The translations under genes were made by a program, and so were the position numbers. Of a stretch of 64,000 nt of DNA, positions 8,191-16,446 are shown one piece after another. The notes under the pieces were generated by a model that made no database searches, was not told the origin of the DNA, and saw only the letters and a list, made by a program, of their open reading frames with translations. Source of the stretch: Bin87 sp965116785 (GTDB lineage Bacteria > Chloroflexota > Dehalococcoidia > Lucifugimonadales > UBA3495); NCBI GenBank assembly GCA_965116785.1, contig OZ220731.1, positions 3,658,001 to 3,722,000 of the forward strand, given 5' to 3'. Position 1 is the stretch's first letter; each line of letters begins with the position of its first letter.

Positions 8191-9228
8191 CTAGGCGGAA
8201 GCGTGGGCGGGCTGGTACACCTGGATGCGGTGCCGGTTGCTTTCGGTGACGTAAAGGTTCCCGTTGCGGTCGAGTTTAACCGACACGGGGGACCAGAAAT
8301 ACTTTTCGATGTGGGAGGATTCCTCGTGGGGTTCGTCCACGAAGTAATCGATCTCGGGTTCGAGGTTGGCGCGGGAACGGGCCTCGCCCTCCTCCACGTT
8401 GACGGACAGGAAGTTGGCGGCCCAGGCGGACAACGTGGCCTCGCCGCGGAGCTTCTGGACGAAACTCCCGTCTGGGTCGAGGATCTGAATCCGCTCGTTG
8501 CCCCAGTCGGCGACGTAGATGTTTCCGGCCGGGTCGACGGCCACGCCGGAGGGTCGATGGAGCTCGCCGTCGCCTCGGCCGCTGGTGCCGAAGGATGCCA
8601 GATGCGCGCCGTCGCCAGAGAATTTCTGGATGCGGTCGTTGCCCCAGTCGGCGACGTAGACGTTGCCATCGGCGCCGACGGTGATCCCCCAGGGGAGTTG
8701 CAACTGGCCGGGTCCGTCGCCCTCTTGGCCGAAGGCCAGCAGGAACCGGCCATCGGCGGTGAACTTCTGGACGCGGTGGTTGTAAGTGTCGGCGACGTAG
8801 AGGTTGTCGTCGGCGTCGAAGGCGAGGCCGGACGGGGTGTCCAGCTGGCCTTCGGCCGAGCCATGTTCGCCCCAGACGGACAGCACAGCGCCTTCGCGGT
8901 CGAACACCGAGATGCGGTGCGTGGCCTCGTCGCTGACGTAAACGCGCCCCCGGCTGTCCAGGGTGCACGCGGAGGGCCAGATGAACTGGCCGGGTGACTG
9001 ACCGTAGGCGGCAAAGGTGCCGTAGTACTCGCTGTCGATGTCGCACACGGTGACGCGGACGCCGCGGGTGACGTTCTCCAGTGAGCGGTTGGCGACGTAC
9101 ATCCGCCCGTCGTCGGCAATGGCGACGTCCGTGGGGCTGTAGAAGCCCCGCCCCTCCATGGTCGTCATGCCCAGGGTCATGCGGTATTCGAGGAGCTTGA
9201 TCTCCGGTATGTCTTGGACTGTGGTCAT
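8191..9228 (-). CDS. NHL-repeat beta-propeller protein
   Basis: A 345-residue protein of repeated NHL units. Each contains a segment such as PSGLAFDADDNLYVADTYNHRVQKF or a close variant; at least five are visible, spaced about 47 residues apart, enough for a six-bladed propeller. NHL propellers act as ligand or protein binding platforms, or in lyases and peptidylglycine-type enzymes. No catalytic residues can be assigned here. No signal peptide is seen. The gene lies between DUF1501 and DUF1800 on the same strand, suggesting a shared function. The start at 9228 has only a weak AAGGA site. Confidence 0.88.
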   Translation of the reverse strand: MTTVQDIPEIKLLEYRMTLGMTTMEGRGFYSPTDVAIADDGRMYVANRSLENVTRGVRVTVCDIDSEYYGTFAAYGQSPGQFIWPSACTLDSRGRVYVSDEATHRISVFDREGAVLSVWGEHGSAEGQLDTPSGLAFDADDNLYVADTYNHRVQKFTADGRFLLAFGQEGDGPGQLQLPWGITVGADGNVYVADWGNDRIQKFSGDGAHLASFGTSGRGDGELHRPSGVAVDPAGNIYVADWGNERIQILDPDGSFVQKLRGEATLSAWAANFLSVNVEEGEARSRANLEPEIDYFVDEPHEESSHIEKYFWSPVSVKLDRNGNLYVTESNRHRIQVYQPAHASA

Positions 9229-9250
9229 GGTTTGTACATCCTTGGAGATC

Positions 9251-9359
9251 GTCTGAAACAGGATTTTCGGGATTAGAGGATTTTCAGGATTGGGTGTTCT
9301 TCACCGCAGGATCACTTCAATCCAGTAAATCCAGTAATCCGGCAAATCCTGATTCTGAC
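9251..9359. repeat. MITE-like inverted repeat, copy A (GTCAGAATCAGGATT family)
   Basis: The left end is GTCTGAAACAGGATTTTCGG and the right end, read in reverse, is GTCAGAATCAGGATTTGCCG. The two halves are inverted repeats of about 40 bases with internal GGATT repeats. It fills the gap between the NHL and DUF1800 genes. Other copies lie at 23955-24060, 30125-30234 and 36719-36826. Confidence 0.8.
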
Positions 9360-9364
9360 AATCC

Positions 9365-10780
9365 TTACGCGCGCTGGAACTCGTGGGTTGACGCCACCAT
9401 CTGGAGAACCTCGGCGATCCGCCCGGGGTCGGGGTAGTTGGGCGAACCCGCCACGGAGGCGAAGTCGACCAGTTCGCGGCGGGTATCCTCGGACACCTGG
9501 ATGGCGCCCACCTGGTCGAGGCAGGCGTCGACGAGCATTTCGGGGGAGACGGCCGACGGGGTTTCCGCGATGCGGTCGACCATGGCGCTGACGCCGGGCT
9601 TGGCGGTGTCGCCCAGTTGCTGGGAGGCGAAGTTGATGCGCTCCACCAGCGAGCCGGTATCGATCCAGTCGATGCCCTGGTGCCAGCCCTCGACGCTGGG
9701 CGGGTTGTTGAGGAACTGCCCCATGAACACCGCTTGCTGGTAGCGCTCGAGGATCTCCTTGCGAGGGCGGTCGAACTCGCCGGTCAGGCGCAGCACGCCG
9801 GCCACCAGCTCAACGGGGCTCTTCACCTTGCGGTACCAGATGGTTTCGTCCTTGAAGAAGTCGGCGTTGAATAGCGCGCGGAGCATGGCGGCGATGTTGT
9901 AGCCGCTGTCGAAGTAGGCCTGGACCAGCAGGTCGATCGCTTCAGGGTCCTGGGGCTCGGTGTAGGGCCACTCGGGCACGGGCGGCTCGTCGGCCACGAA
10001 GAAGCTGTACATGTGCCGGGAGATGAACCGGGCGGTGGCTTCCTGCTGGCAGATGATGTCGACGATGTCGTCACCGTTCAGCTGACCACGCTGGCCCAAG
10101 AACTCCTTGTCGCCGAAGTCGTGGTCCTCCTCCTGGAACTCGAAGTGCCAGGAGATGCGGCCGTAGGGCCAGTCGGAGTCGCGCATGGAGCGCAGTTCCA
10201 TGTACTCGCGGTTGCCCAGGGTCCAGCCGGTGAAGGCGCGGGCGCACTCCTGGACATCCTGCTCGGTGTAATTGCCGACGCCCATGGAGAAGAGCTCGAG
10301 CAGTTCGCGGCCGAAGTTCTCGTTGATGGCGTCCTTGTGGTTGTCCTGGTTGTCCAGCCAGATGATCATGGCCGGGTCCCGGGAGAGCTCGACCAGCAGG
10401 TCGCGGAAGCTGCCCATGCCCCGGTAGCGGAACATGCGGACCTGGTCGGACAGGGCCTTGCCGTGGATGACCTTCGGGTAGCCGGTGGCGAAGATGCCGT
10501 GCCAGAACAGGGCGACCTTTTCCCGCAGCGGCGTGGTGGTGCTGGCCATGCGGTACAACCAGTTCTCGCCGGAGCCCAGGGTGCCCATCATGCCCGACAG
10601 CTCGGGATGGAACCGGCGGATCAGGTCGTCGCCCATCCGGTGTTCGGCGCTGTGGTCCAGAAGCTGATCCACGGTGGCCTCGTAGCCCTGGGCGGCGTGG
10701 GCCTCCAGCTGTGCGCGGGTGGCGCCGAAGCCGGCGCGTCGCATCAGGTGGCCGATAAGTTCTACATCGCGGTTTGCCAT
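9365..10780 (-). CDS. DUF1800 family protein
   Basis: A 471-residue DUF1800 protein. Family marks are the opening HLMRRAGFGATRAQLE, the segment REKVALFWHGIFATG, the NENFGRELLELFSMGVGNYTE block and the C-terminal NPPSVEGWHQG. The biochemical role of the family is not established; it is usually encoded beside DUF1501, as here. No signal peptide or membrane segment is visible. A GGGAGG site precedes ATG 10780, and the GMC oxidoreductase lies just upstream (13-base gap), so the four minus-strand genes from 12341 to 6942 are likely one transcription unit. Confidence 0.92.
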   Translation of the reverse strand: MANRDVELIGHLMRRAGFGATRAQLEAHAAQGYEATVDQLLDHSAEHRMGDDLIRRFHPELSGMMGTLGSGENWLYRMASTTTPLREKVALFWHGIFATGYPKVIHGKALSDQVRMFRYRGMGSFRDLLVELSRDPAMIIWLDNQDNHKDAINENFGRELLELFSMGVGNYTEQDVQECARAFTGWTLGNREYMELRSMRDSDWPYGRISWHFEFQEEDHDFGDKEFLGQRGQLNGDDIVDIICQQEATARFISRHMYSFFVADEPPVPEWPYTEPQDPEAIDLLVQAYFDSGYNIAAMLRALFNADFFKDETIWYRKVKSPVELVAGVLRLTGEFDRPRKEILERYQQAVFMGQFLNNPPSVEGWHQGIDWIDTGSLVERINFASQQLGDTAKPGVSAMVDRIAETPSAVSPEMLVDACLDQVGAIQVSEDTRRELVDFASVAGSPNYPDPGRIAEVLQMVASTHEFQRA

Positions 10781-10793
10781 GGATTACCTCCCT

Positions 10794-12341
10794 CTAATTG
10801 CCCTGCAGCATGAGTTCGGACACTCGCTCGCCGATCATCATGGTGGTGACGTTGGTGTTGGCGCGGATGCAGTCGGGCATGATGGACGCGTCCACCACGC
10901 GGAGGTTCTGCACTCCCTTGACCCGGCCCTGCTGGTCGACCACCGCCATGGGGTCGGAGTCGGGGCCCATCTTGCAGGTGCAGGAGATGTGCTGGGCGGT
11001 GGAGACGTTGCTGCGGAGCCACCGGTCCAGGGCTTCGTCGGTTTCGAGGTCGGAGTCCAGCGGTTCCGTGCGTTCCTGGATGATGTCGGCGAAGTCGCTG
11101 TGATTCCCCAGTTCCACGGCGATACGCACGCCGTCCCGCAGCCGCTGGCGGTCGAACTCCTCGGTCAGGTAGTTGTAGTTGAGGTAAGGCTGGTCGTGCG
11201 GGTTGGTGGACTGGAGCCTCAGCTCGCCGGCGCCCACGGCCAGGTAGATGGAAACCGAGGCGCGGATGCCCAGCGGCTCCATGCGGTCGCCGCCGCGGAT
11301 GACCTGCTCGGTGGCGAAGGACGAGAAGATCATGATCATGTCGTTGCGCAGGTTGGATCCATCGGCCGTATATTTCAGGCAGGTCTGCATGCGGGGGGCG
11401 TATCCGTCGAGTTCAAATCCCGGCCTGGTCCTCCAGGTGACGGGCACGATGGGATGGTCGCGCAGGTTCTGTCCCACGCCGGGGCTGTCGTGCACCACGG
11501 GGATGCCGAGGCTGCGCAGATGCTCCGCGGGGCCGACGCCGGAGAGCATGAGCAACTGCGGGGAGGCGATGGCGCCGCCGCTGAGGATGATCTCGTTCGC
11601 CTCCACGGTGAACACCTCGCCGCCGCTTTCCACAACCACGCCGGTGGCCCGGTTCCCGTCGAACAGGACGCGGTGCACCGTGCAGTCGGGCCGCAGGGTG
11701 AAGTTCAGCCGGTGGCGCGCCAGGTCCAGGTAGCCCAGGGCCGTGCTCCAACGGATGCCGTTGGGGTTGTTGAAAGGCGTGGGGCCGATTCCGGTGGAGT
11801 CGGGGCTGTTGTGGTCGTCGGTGTGGGGGAAGCCGTAGGCGCGGGCGGCGTTGTAGAAGGCATGCTGCGCCGGCAGCCAATCCTCGCGCTTGAAACGCCG
11901 GGCGACGATGGGACCGTCGTTGCCATGGAAGTCGTCGGAGAAGTCGGTATCGGTCTCCAGGCGGCGGAAGCAGCCCAGCAGGTTCTGGAAGCTCCACTGG
12001 TCGTTGCCCATGGCGGCCCAGCCGTCGTAGTCCTCGGGGACGCCGCGCAGGAACATCTGGCCGTTGATGGCGCTGGAACCGCCGGTGACCTTGCCGCGGG
12101 GCACCATGATCTCGGGGTTCTCGGCGGTGCCGTATCCGGTGAACTGCCAATTGTGGTCGCTGGTCATGACGTCGGTGGCGGTGGCGTAGCCAAACTTCAC
12201 CTCCTCGGGCAGGTGCTCGAAGTTGGGGTAGTCCGGCCCGGCCTCCAGCAGCAGCACGGAGGTGTTGGGGTTCTCGCTCAATCGGGTGGCCATGATGGAA
12301 CCGGCAGAGCCGGCGCCGATGACGATGTAGTCGTATTTCAA
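10794..12341 (-). CDS. GMC-family FAD-dependent oxidoreductase
   Basis: A 515-residue flavoenzyme of the glucose-methanol-choline family, which oxidises alcohols. The FAD-binding GAGSAG lies at residues 9-14, the first GMC signature around PRGKVTGGSSAINGQ and the second around GAIASPQLLMLSG. The C-terminal active-site His is in AQHISCTCKMG and the Asn in RANTN. The start is TTG 12341, supported by AGGAGG with suitable spacing. It is paralogous to the protein at 35145-36707 over its full length. Choline dehydrogenase-like or sugar/aromatic alcohol oxidase roles are possible. Confidence 0.92.
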   Translation of the reverse strand: MKYDYIVIGAGSAGSIMATRLSENPNTSVLLLEAGPDYPNFEHLPEEVKFGYATATDVMTSDHNWQFTGYGTAENPEIMVPRGKVTGGSSAINGQMFLRGVPEDYDGWAAMGNDQWSFQNLLGCFRRLETDTDFSDDFHGNDGPIVARRFKREDWLPAQHAFYNAARAYGFPHTDDHNSPDSTGIGPTPFNNPNGIRWSTALGYLDLARHRLNFTLRPDCTVHRVLFDGNRATGVVVESGGEVFTVEANEIILSGGAIASPQLLMLSGVGPAEHLRSLGIPVVHDSPGVGQNLRDHPIVPVTWRTRPGFELDGYAPRMQTCLKYTADGSNLRNDMIMIFSSFATEQVIRGGDRMEPLGIRASVSIYLAVGAGELRLQSTNPHDQPYLNYNYLTEEFDRQRLRDGVRIAVELGNHSDFADIIQERTEPLDSDLETDEALDRWLRSNVSTAQHISCTCKMGPDSDPMAVVDQQGRVKGVQNLRVVDASIMPDCIRANTNVTTMMIGERVSELMLQGN

Positions 12342-12477
12342 GGCTATCCTCCTTGCGTCAGGAGTGTTGGGTTTCAGGAGAATGCGGGTGCAGTTTGCTA
12401 AGTTTCCGCAATGATACTGGAAAAGGCGGGGCAGTTCCAGATTGTCGGGGCGTCTGAGCCGGGAGCGATGCGCTCTG

Positions 12478-12483
12478 TATAAT
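12478..12483 (+). promoter_or_regulatory. -10 box of the toxin-antitoxin array
   Basis: A perfect TATAAT box lies 34 bases upstream of the antitoxin start at 12518. It overlaps an earlier in-frame ATG at 12482, which argues against that codon as the start. No clear -35 is visible. Confidence 0.5.
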
Positions 12484-12517
12484 GGTGCAAACGGAGACGC
12501 GGCACACGGGGGATAGC

Positions 12518-12787
12518 ATGGAGAAGGTAAACCTGTACGCAGATCGTCGCCTGGTGGACGCCGTGCGCTGCCGGGCGCTGGAAGAAAAGACGGACCTGAA
12601 CGAGCTTTTTCACCAATGGATGGTGGATTACCTGGGCGGCGCAGAGGCGGCAGAGCAGGCCATCGCCGAGACTCCGGCGCTGCACAAGGCGCAGGTAGAG
12701 CGGGCGATGGCCGCGGTCGAGGAATTGCAAAAATTCATCGATACCAGTGGCCCCAAACCCACCCGAGACGAGATGAATGCCCGCTGA
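12518..12787 (+). CDS. Putative VapB-like antitoxin
   Basis: An 89-residue protein. Its first 45 residues (VNLYADRRLVDAV, then LNELFHQWMVDYL) fit a ribbon-helix-helix DNA-binding fold. The acidic C-terminal half would wrap the toxin. The start is ATG 12518, with GGGGG 8 bases upstream and the -10 box further out. Its end overlaps the PIN toxin gene by 11 bases, the usual arrangement for a VapBC pair. Such antitoxins normally autorepress the operon with the toxin. Confidence 0.75.
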   Translation: MEKVNLYADRRLVDAVRCRALEEKTDLNELFHQWMVDYLGGAEAAEQAIAETPALHKAQVERAMAAVEELQKFIDTSGPKPTRDEMNAR

Positions 12788-13217
12788 AAATTTTGTAGAC
12801 AGCAACATATTTGTTTACATGTTGGATAGATCTGCTCCGGCCAAGCGTCAACGCGCGAGGGAGTTGGTGTATGGTCTGCTGGATGACAGGACTGGCTGCA
12901 TCAGCTATCAGGTGGTTCAAGAATCGTTGAACGCATTGATACGAAGGTTAGGCGAGCCGCCGGATGCGGTGGCCGCATTTCTGGAGGAGATATTGCTTCC
13001 CCTGTGGCAGATCAACCAGATGAATGCCACGCCGGAACTCTACCGAAGCGGTCTGCGAATACAGGCCCGCTACGGGTTCAGCTTCTACGATTCGCTGATT
13101 GTGGCGGCGGCGCTGGGAGCGGGCTGCATCACCCTGTACAGTGAGGACATGCAGGACGGACAACGGATAGAGGGGCTGACCATCAGGAACCCCTTCGCGG
13201 AAACCCGCGCTACGTGA
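12777..13217 (+). CDS. PIN-domain ribonuclease toxin, VapC-like
   Basis: A 146-residue PIN-domain protein, expected to cut RNA in a Mg2+-dependent way. Four acidic residues of the active site are present: Asp8 (FVDSN), Glu49 (VVQESLNAL), Asp105 (FSFYDSLIVAAA) and Asp124 (YSEDMQDG). The length is normal for VapC. The start ATG 12777 overlaps the antitoxin gene. Its stop TGA is immediately followed by the HicB gene, so two toxin-antitoxin pairs are joined in one array. Confidence 0.9.
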   Translation: MPAENFVDSNIFVYMLDRSAPAKRQRARELVYGLLDDRTGCISYQVVQESLNALIRRLGEPPDAVAAFLEEILLPLWQINQMNATPELYRSGLRIQARYGFSFYDSLIVAAALGAGCITLYSEDMQDGQRIEGLTIRNPFAETRAT

Positions 13218-13231
13218 ACGGAGGGAGAGCA

Positions 13232-13438
13232 ATGCGGCAAGTGCTCCTGTACCCGGGCGAAGACGGCTACTGGGTTGTGGAATGCCCCAGCCTGCCCGGG
13301 TGTATCAGCCAGGGCGAAACCCGGGAAACGGCCATCGCCAACATCAAAGAGGCGATTGCAGAATACGTGACTGCGCTGGAAGACGACGGGTTGCCGGTGC
13401 CCGAGGAGCGTTTTGAGGCACTGGTAGTCGCCGTATGA
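13232..13438 (+). CDS. hicB: HicB-family antitoxin
   Basis: A 68-residue protein with the HicB pattern: strands around QVLLYPGEDGYWVVECPSLPG, then SQGETRETAIANIKEAIAEY. It folds like a degraded RNase H and neutralises HicA. It lacks a C-terminal DNA-binding domain. ATG 13232 is chosen because GGAGGG lies 6 bases upstream; a GTG at 13214 overlaps the PIN gene stop. Its stop overlaps the start of hicA as ATGA. Order is antitoxin first. Confidence 0.88.
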   Translation: MRQVLLYPGEDGYWVVECPSLPGCISQGETRETAIANIKEAIAEYVTALEDDGLPVPEERFEALVVAV

Positions 13439-13656
13439 CCAGACTCCCTCGGATTTCAGGGCAAGAGTGCGTCAGTGCGCTGGTTAGAGCGGGATTTCGC
13501 ACCAGGCGACAACGAGGGAGCCACATTATCATGCGACGCGACGAACCTTTTGCGCAGCTTGTAGTACCCGACCATCGAGAGCTAGACCTCGGGACGTTGC
13601 GAGCTATCATCAGGCAATCCGGCCTGAGTGTAGAGGAGTTTCGCGCGATGCTGTGA
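13435..13656 (+). CDS. hicA: HicA-family mRNA interferase toxin
   Basis: A 73-residue double-stranded-RNA-binding-fold toxin. The catalytic His lies in RQRGSHIIM, followed by VVPDHRELDLGTLRAIIRQSGLSVEEF, which is the family core. It cleaves mRNA when free of HicB. Overlap with hicB by 4 bases indicates coupled translation. Confidence 0.92.
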   Translation: MTRLPRISGQECVSALVRAGFRTRRQRGSHIIMRRDEPFAQLVVPDHRELDLGTLRAIIRQSGLSVEEFRAML

Positions 13657-13698
13657 CCCACTTTGCCGGATACGATGCTCACCCGACGGAGGTCCAAC

Positions 13699-14712
13699 AT
13701 GCTCCAAACCATCCGACCCGACGACCCCCGGCTGACCTGGCAGGGGGCGATTTCGTTCCACGACACCGCCGAGTGGCGGATGCCGTGGCGCATTCCCTAC
13801 GAGGATCGCTTGCTCTTCCCGCCCGACGCATTGCGGGAGCGGGCGGCGATGCCCGCCGGCGTACGCATTGCCTTCCGCAGCGACACCGAAACACTGGCCG
13901 GCTCGGTTGTGCCGGTGGTTGAGTCCAGTCCCATCGATCTTTACTGCGACGGGCAGTTTCACGGGTCGGCGGCGCTGGAGGGGCGGGACGGTTTCCGGTT
14001 TGACGGGCTGCCGTCTGGCGAAAAACTGGTCGAGCTTTGGCTGCCGCAGCATGGGGAGTTCCGGCTGAGTCACCTGGAAGTCTCGGACGGGGCCAGCTTG
14101 GAACCCTTCGACGACCGCCGGCCGCGCTGGGTGGCCTACGGCAGTTCGATCACCCACTGCCGCACCGCGGCCAGCCCCAGCCTGACCTGGCCGGCCGTGG
14201 CCGCGCGGGCCGGCGACCTGAACCTGACCTGCCTGGGCTACGGCGGCGGCTGCCACCTGGAGCCCATGGTGGCACGGATGATGCGGGACCTGCCGGCCGA
14301 CTATCTGTCGATGAAGGTCGGGATCAACATGTACACCGCCGCGAGCATCGGGCTGCGGACGTTCATGCCGGCCGTCATCGGGTTTGTGCACATCCTGCGG
14401 GAGGAGCATCCCGATACGCCGCTGGCGGTCATATCGCCGATCTTCTCGGCGTGGCGGGAGAACACGGAGAACCCCGTGGGGTTCACCCTGGCGGCGATGC
14501 GCGCGGAGGTCGCCGAGGCGACCGCGCTGATGCAGGCGCGGGGCGACCGCAACCTGCACTACGTGGACGGCCTGGAACTGTTCGGGCCGGAGATGGCCCA
14601 CATGCTGCCCGACGACCTGCATCCCGACGCCGAGGGATACCAGGCGATGGGGCGGAACTTCGTGGAGAAAGTGGCGGCTACGGTGTTTGGTCGGGCTCCG
14701 GTTCCGGCGTGA
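13699..14712 (+). CDS. SGNH/GDSL-type hydrolase
   Basis: A 337-residue two-domain esterase. The first about 140 residues form a beta-rich N-terminal domain. The SGNH domain then begins with WVAYGSSITH, giving the nucleophile Ser150. Its block III lies near SMKVGINMY and the catalytic Asp-His pair is in DDLHPDAEGY near the C-terminus. It probably deacylates a sugar or small ester; the target is not evident. ATG 13699 is chosen over earlier in-frame ATGs because GGAGGT lies 6 bases upstream. Its last 35 bases overlap the convergent YkgJ-like gene. Confidence 0.85.
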   Translation: MLQTIRPDDPRLTWQGAISFHDTAEWRMPWRIPYEDRLLFPPDALRERAAMPAGVRIAFRSDTETLAGSVVPVVESSPIDLYCDGQFHGSAALEGRDGFRFDGLPSGEKLVELWLPQHGEFRLSHLEVSDGASLEPFDDRRPRWVAYGSSITHCRTAASPSLTWPAVAARAGDLNLTCLGYGGGCHLEPMVARMMRDLPADYLSMKVGINMYTAASIGLRTFMPAVIGFVHILREEHPDTPLAVISPIFSAWRENTENPVGFTLAAMRAEVAEATALMQARGDRNLHYVDGLELFGPEMAHMLPDDLHPDAEGYQAMGRNFVEKVAATVFGRAPVPA

Positions 14713-15040
14713 TCCACTCGGAGATGGCGCAGCCGGGCTCGCGTTTGCGCGGGAACTCCCGGCAGACGCGCGGGCGCCGGTCGTAGATGCGGCAGGCGGA
14801 GGTGGCCGAATCGAGCATGGGGCAATGCTCGCCCGGCTGGTCCAGGAAAAGCACGTTGCCGCCGCCGTCGGGGGCGCGGCTGATCCGGGCTTCCGTGCCC
14901 AGGCTGGCAGCCGCCCGGTAGAAGCCGGTGACCTCGTCCGGGTCCAGCCGCAGTATGATGGGGCCACGGCAGCACATGGCGTGGCACTCCCTCATGCAGA
15001 TGCGGCTGGCCTCCTCCGGCGGAAGAGAAATGTCAGGCAC
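14678..15040 (-). CDS. YkgJ-family cysteine cluster protein
   Basis: A 120-residue protein with eight conserved-looking Cys: 15, 19, 23, 24, 73, 83, 93 and 104. The CRIYDRRPRVCREFP segment is the YkgJ hallmark. The family is thought to bind zinc or an iron-sulfur cluster; its function is unsettled. It is convergent with the SGNH hydrolase and overlaps it by 35 bases. Confidence 0.85.
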   Translation of the reverse strand: MPDISLPPEEASRICMRECHAMCCRGPIILRLDPDEVTGFYRAAASLGTEARISRAPDGGGNVLFLDQPGEHCPMLDSATSACRIYDRRPRVCREFPRKREPGCAISEWITPEPEPDQTP

Positions 15041-15060
15041 GAGTGGCGACGGTTCGCGGG

Positions 15061-15405
15061 CTACTTGCCGTCTTCGATGCTGACCGTGATGATGGCGTTG
15101 GCGATCAGGGTGCCGTCGCTGCCGTCATCATTGAGCAGTTCGAGGCCTCCCACCACAACGTTGACGTTGGCGCGGCCGTGGGGCAGCGAGTCGGCAACCT
15201 CGTCGGCGTTGACCTTCTCGGGGTGGGGGGCGCCGATGGTCACGTCGACCGTCATGTCGTCGGCGGTGGCGCCGACCAGGCGGGAGAAACCCAGGCTGCT
15301 GTGGTGGATGGCGTCGAACACGGCCCGCTTGGCCGCCAGGGTGTAATCCAGGCCGTGAACATCCACGCCCATGCCCATTTCGGTTACGCAACGCACGAGA
15401 GCCAT
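15061..15405 (-). CDS. Lin0512 family protein
   Basis: A 114-residue protein matching the Lin0512 family, first noted in Listeria and fungi: GMGVDVHGLDYTLAAKRAVFDAIHHSSLGF, then IGAPHPEKVNADEVADSLPHGRANVNVVVGG (quoted in parts). The biochemical role is unknown. The start is ATG 15405, with AGGAGG upstream. It ends 20 bases from the YkgJ-like gene start, so the two are probably co-transcribed. Confidence 0.85.
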   Translation of the reverse strand: MALVRCVTEMGMGVDVHGLDYTLAAKRAVFDAIHHSSLGFSRLVGATADDMTVDVTIGAPHPEKVNADEVADSLPHGRANVNVVVGGLELLNDDGSDGTLIANAIITVSIEDGK

Positions 15406-15524
15406 ATCGTGACCTCCTGAAGGGTCGACTGTTCTGTCAATGGAAATACGGCAGTGCACGGGGGCGCGCCGCCGTTGAGCCATTTAACGGCAGCGCCTGT
15501 GGCAAGTCAAGGCGGGCACGTTGC

Positions 15525-15530
15525 TATAAT
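15525..15530 (+). promoter_or_regulatory. -10 box of the modABC operon
   Basis: A perfect TATAAT lies 38 bases ahead of the modA start in the divergent gap. No convincing -35 or ModE-type operator palindrome is visible. Confidence 0.5.
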
Positions 15531-15567
15531 TCACCGCTATGAGTAGCCGTCAAGGAGCGACAGCCCG

Positions 15568-16443
15568 ATGAAGCCCCGCTGGCAGGTTCTAGCAGCGGCG
15601 GTGTTCGCTCTGGCGCTGGCGTCCGGCGGGTGCGCCGCTGCCGCATCGCAGGATAGGGCCCCGGCCGACGCGCTGACCGTGTTCGCTGCGGCTTCGCTGG
15701 CCGAGCCGTTCCGCGCCGTGGCGGACGCTTTTGAGGCCGACAATCCTGCGATCGAGGTGATGTTCAATTTCGCGGGAAGCCAGGCGCTGCGCACCCAACT
15801 GGAACACGGTGCACGGGCGGACGTTTTCGCATCGGCCGACTGGGAGCAGATGGCGGCGATCAGGCAGGCCAACCTGCTGGGTAACGCGCCGGAGTACTTC
15901 GCCACCAACCGGTTGGCGGTGGTCGCGCCGGCGGACTCGGAGGCTGTCCAGAGCCTGGACGACCTGGCGCGCCCGGGAGTGAGCATAGCCATCGCAGCGG
16001 CGGAGGCGCCGGCCGGCGCGTACGCTCGCGCGACGCTCAACCGGATGGCGGAGTCCGCAGATTTTCCCGACACTTACGCCGACAGCGTGCTGGCCAACGT
16101 CGTGACGCATGAGACCAACGTGCGCGCCGTGGCGCAGAAGGTCGCGCTGGGCGAGGTGGACGCCGGCATGGTGTACGAGACGGACGCCAAGTCCGCGCAA
16201 CGGGACAATTCATTGCGGGTAATTGAAATCCCACTGCAATTCAATCCCGCTGCAGAGTATCCCATCGCGTCGCTGGGAGAGGCCGCCAATCCGCAGGCTG
16301 CCCTGGACTTCATCGCCTTCGTGCAGAGCGATGACGGGCAGTCGATTCTGCGGGAATACGGCTTTGCGCCGCCGGCCAACGTGGCCTGCCCCTGCCACGA
16401 CGGAACGCCCGCCGGGAGCGTTGCGCCGTCGACGCCGCAGTGA
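15568..16443 (+). CDS. modA: Molybdate ABC transporter substrate-binding lipoprotein ModA
   Basis: A 291-residue periplasmic or surface lipoprotein that binds molybdate or tungstate. An N-terminal hydrophobic signal ends at a lipobox-like SGGC (Cys23). The ModA signatures follow: LTVFAAASLAEPFRAVADAF, FNFAGSQALRTQLEHGARADVFASAD, and the C-terminal YPIASLGEAANPQAALDFI. An AAGGAG site precedes ATG 15568. First gene of modABC; the next starts 3 bases after its stop. It supplies molybdenum cofactor enzymes. Confidence 0.95.
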   Translation: MKPRWQVLAAAVFALALASGGCAAAASQDRAPADALTVFAAASLAEPFRAVADAFEADNPAIEVMFNFAGSQALRTQLEHGARADVFASADWEQMAAIRQANLLGNAPEYFATNRLAVVAPADSEAVQSLDDLARPGVSIAIAAAEAPAGAYARATLNRMAESADFPDTYADSVLANVVTHETNVRAVAQKVALGEVDAGMVYETDAKSAQRDNSLRVIEIPLQFNPAAEYPIASLGEAANPQAALDFIAFVQSDDGQSILREYGFAPPANVACPCHDGTPAGSVAPSTPQ

Positions 16444-16446
16444 TCG

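Noticed and set aside
6972..12401. Long plus-strand frames of 266-560 codons
   Set aside because: All lie opposite the DUF1501, NHL, DUF1800 and GMC genes and have mirror-like Val/Gly/His/Asp composition without motifs.
15484..15567. ModE operator or molybdenum-cofactor riboswitch before modA
   Set aside because: The gap holds a TATAAT box but no clear inverted repeat of ModE type, and it is too short for the riboswitch.
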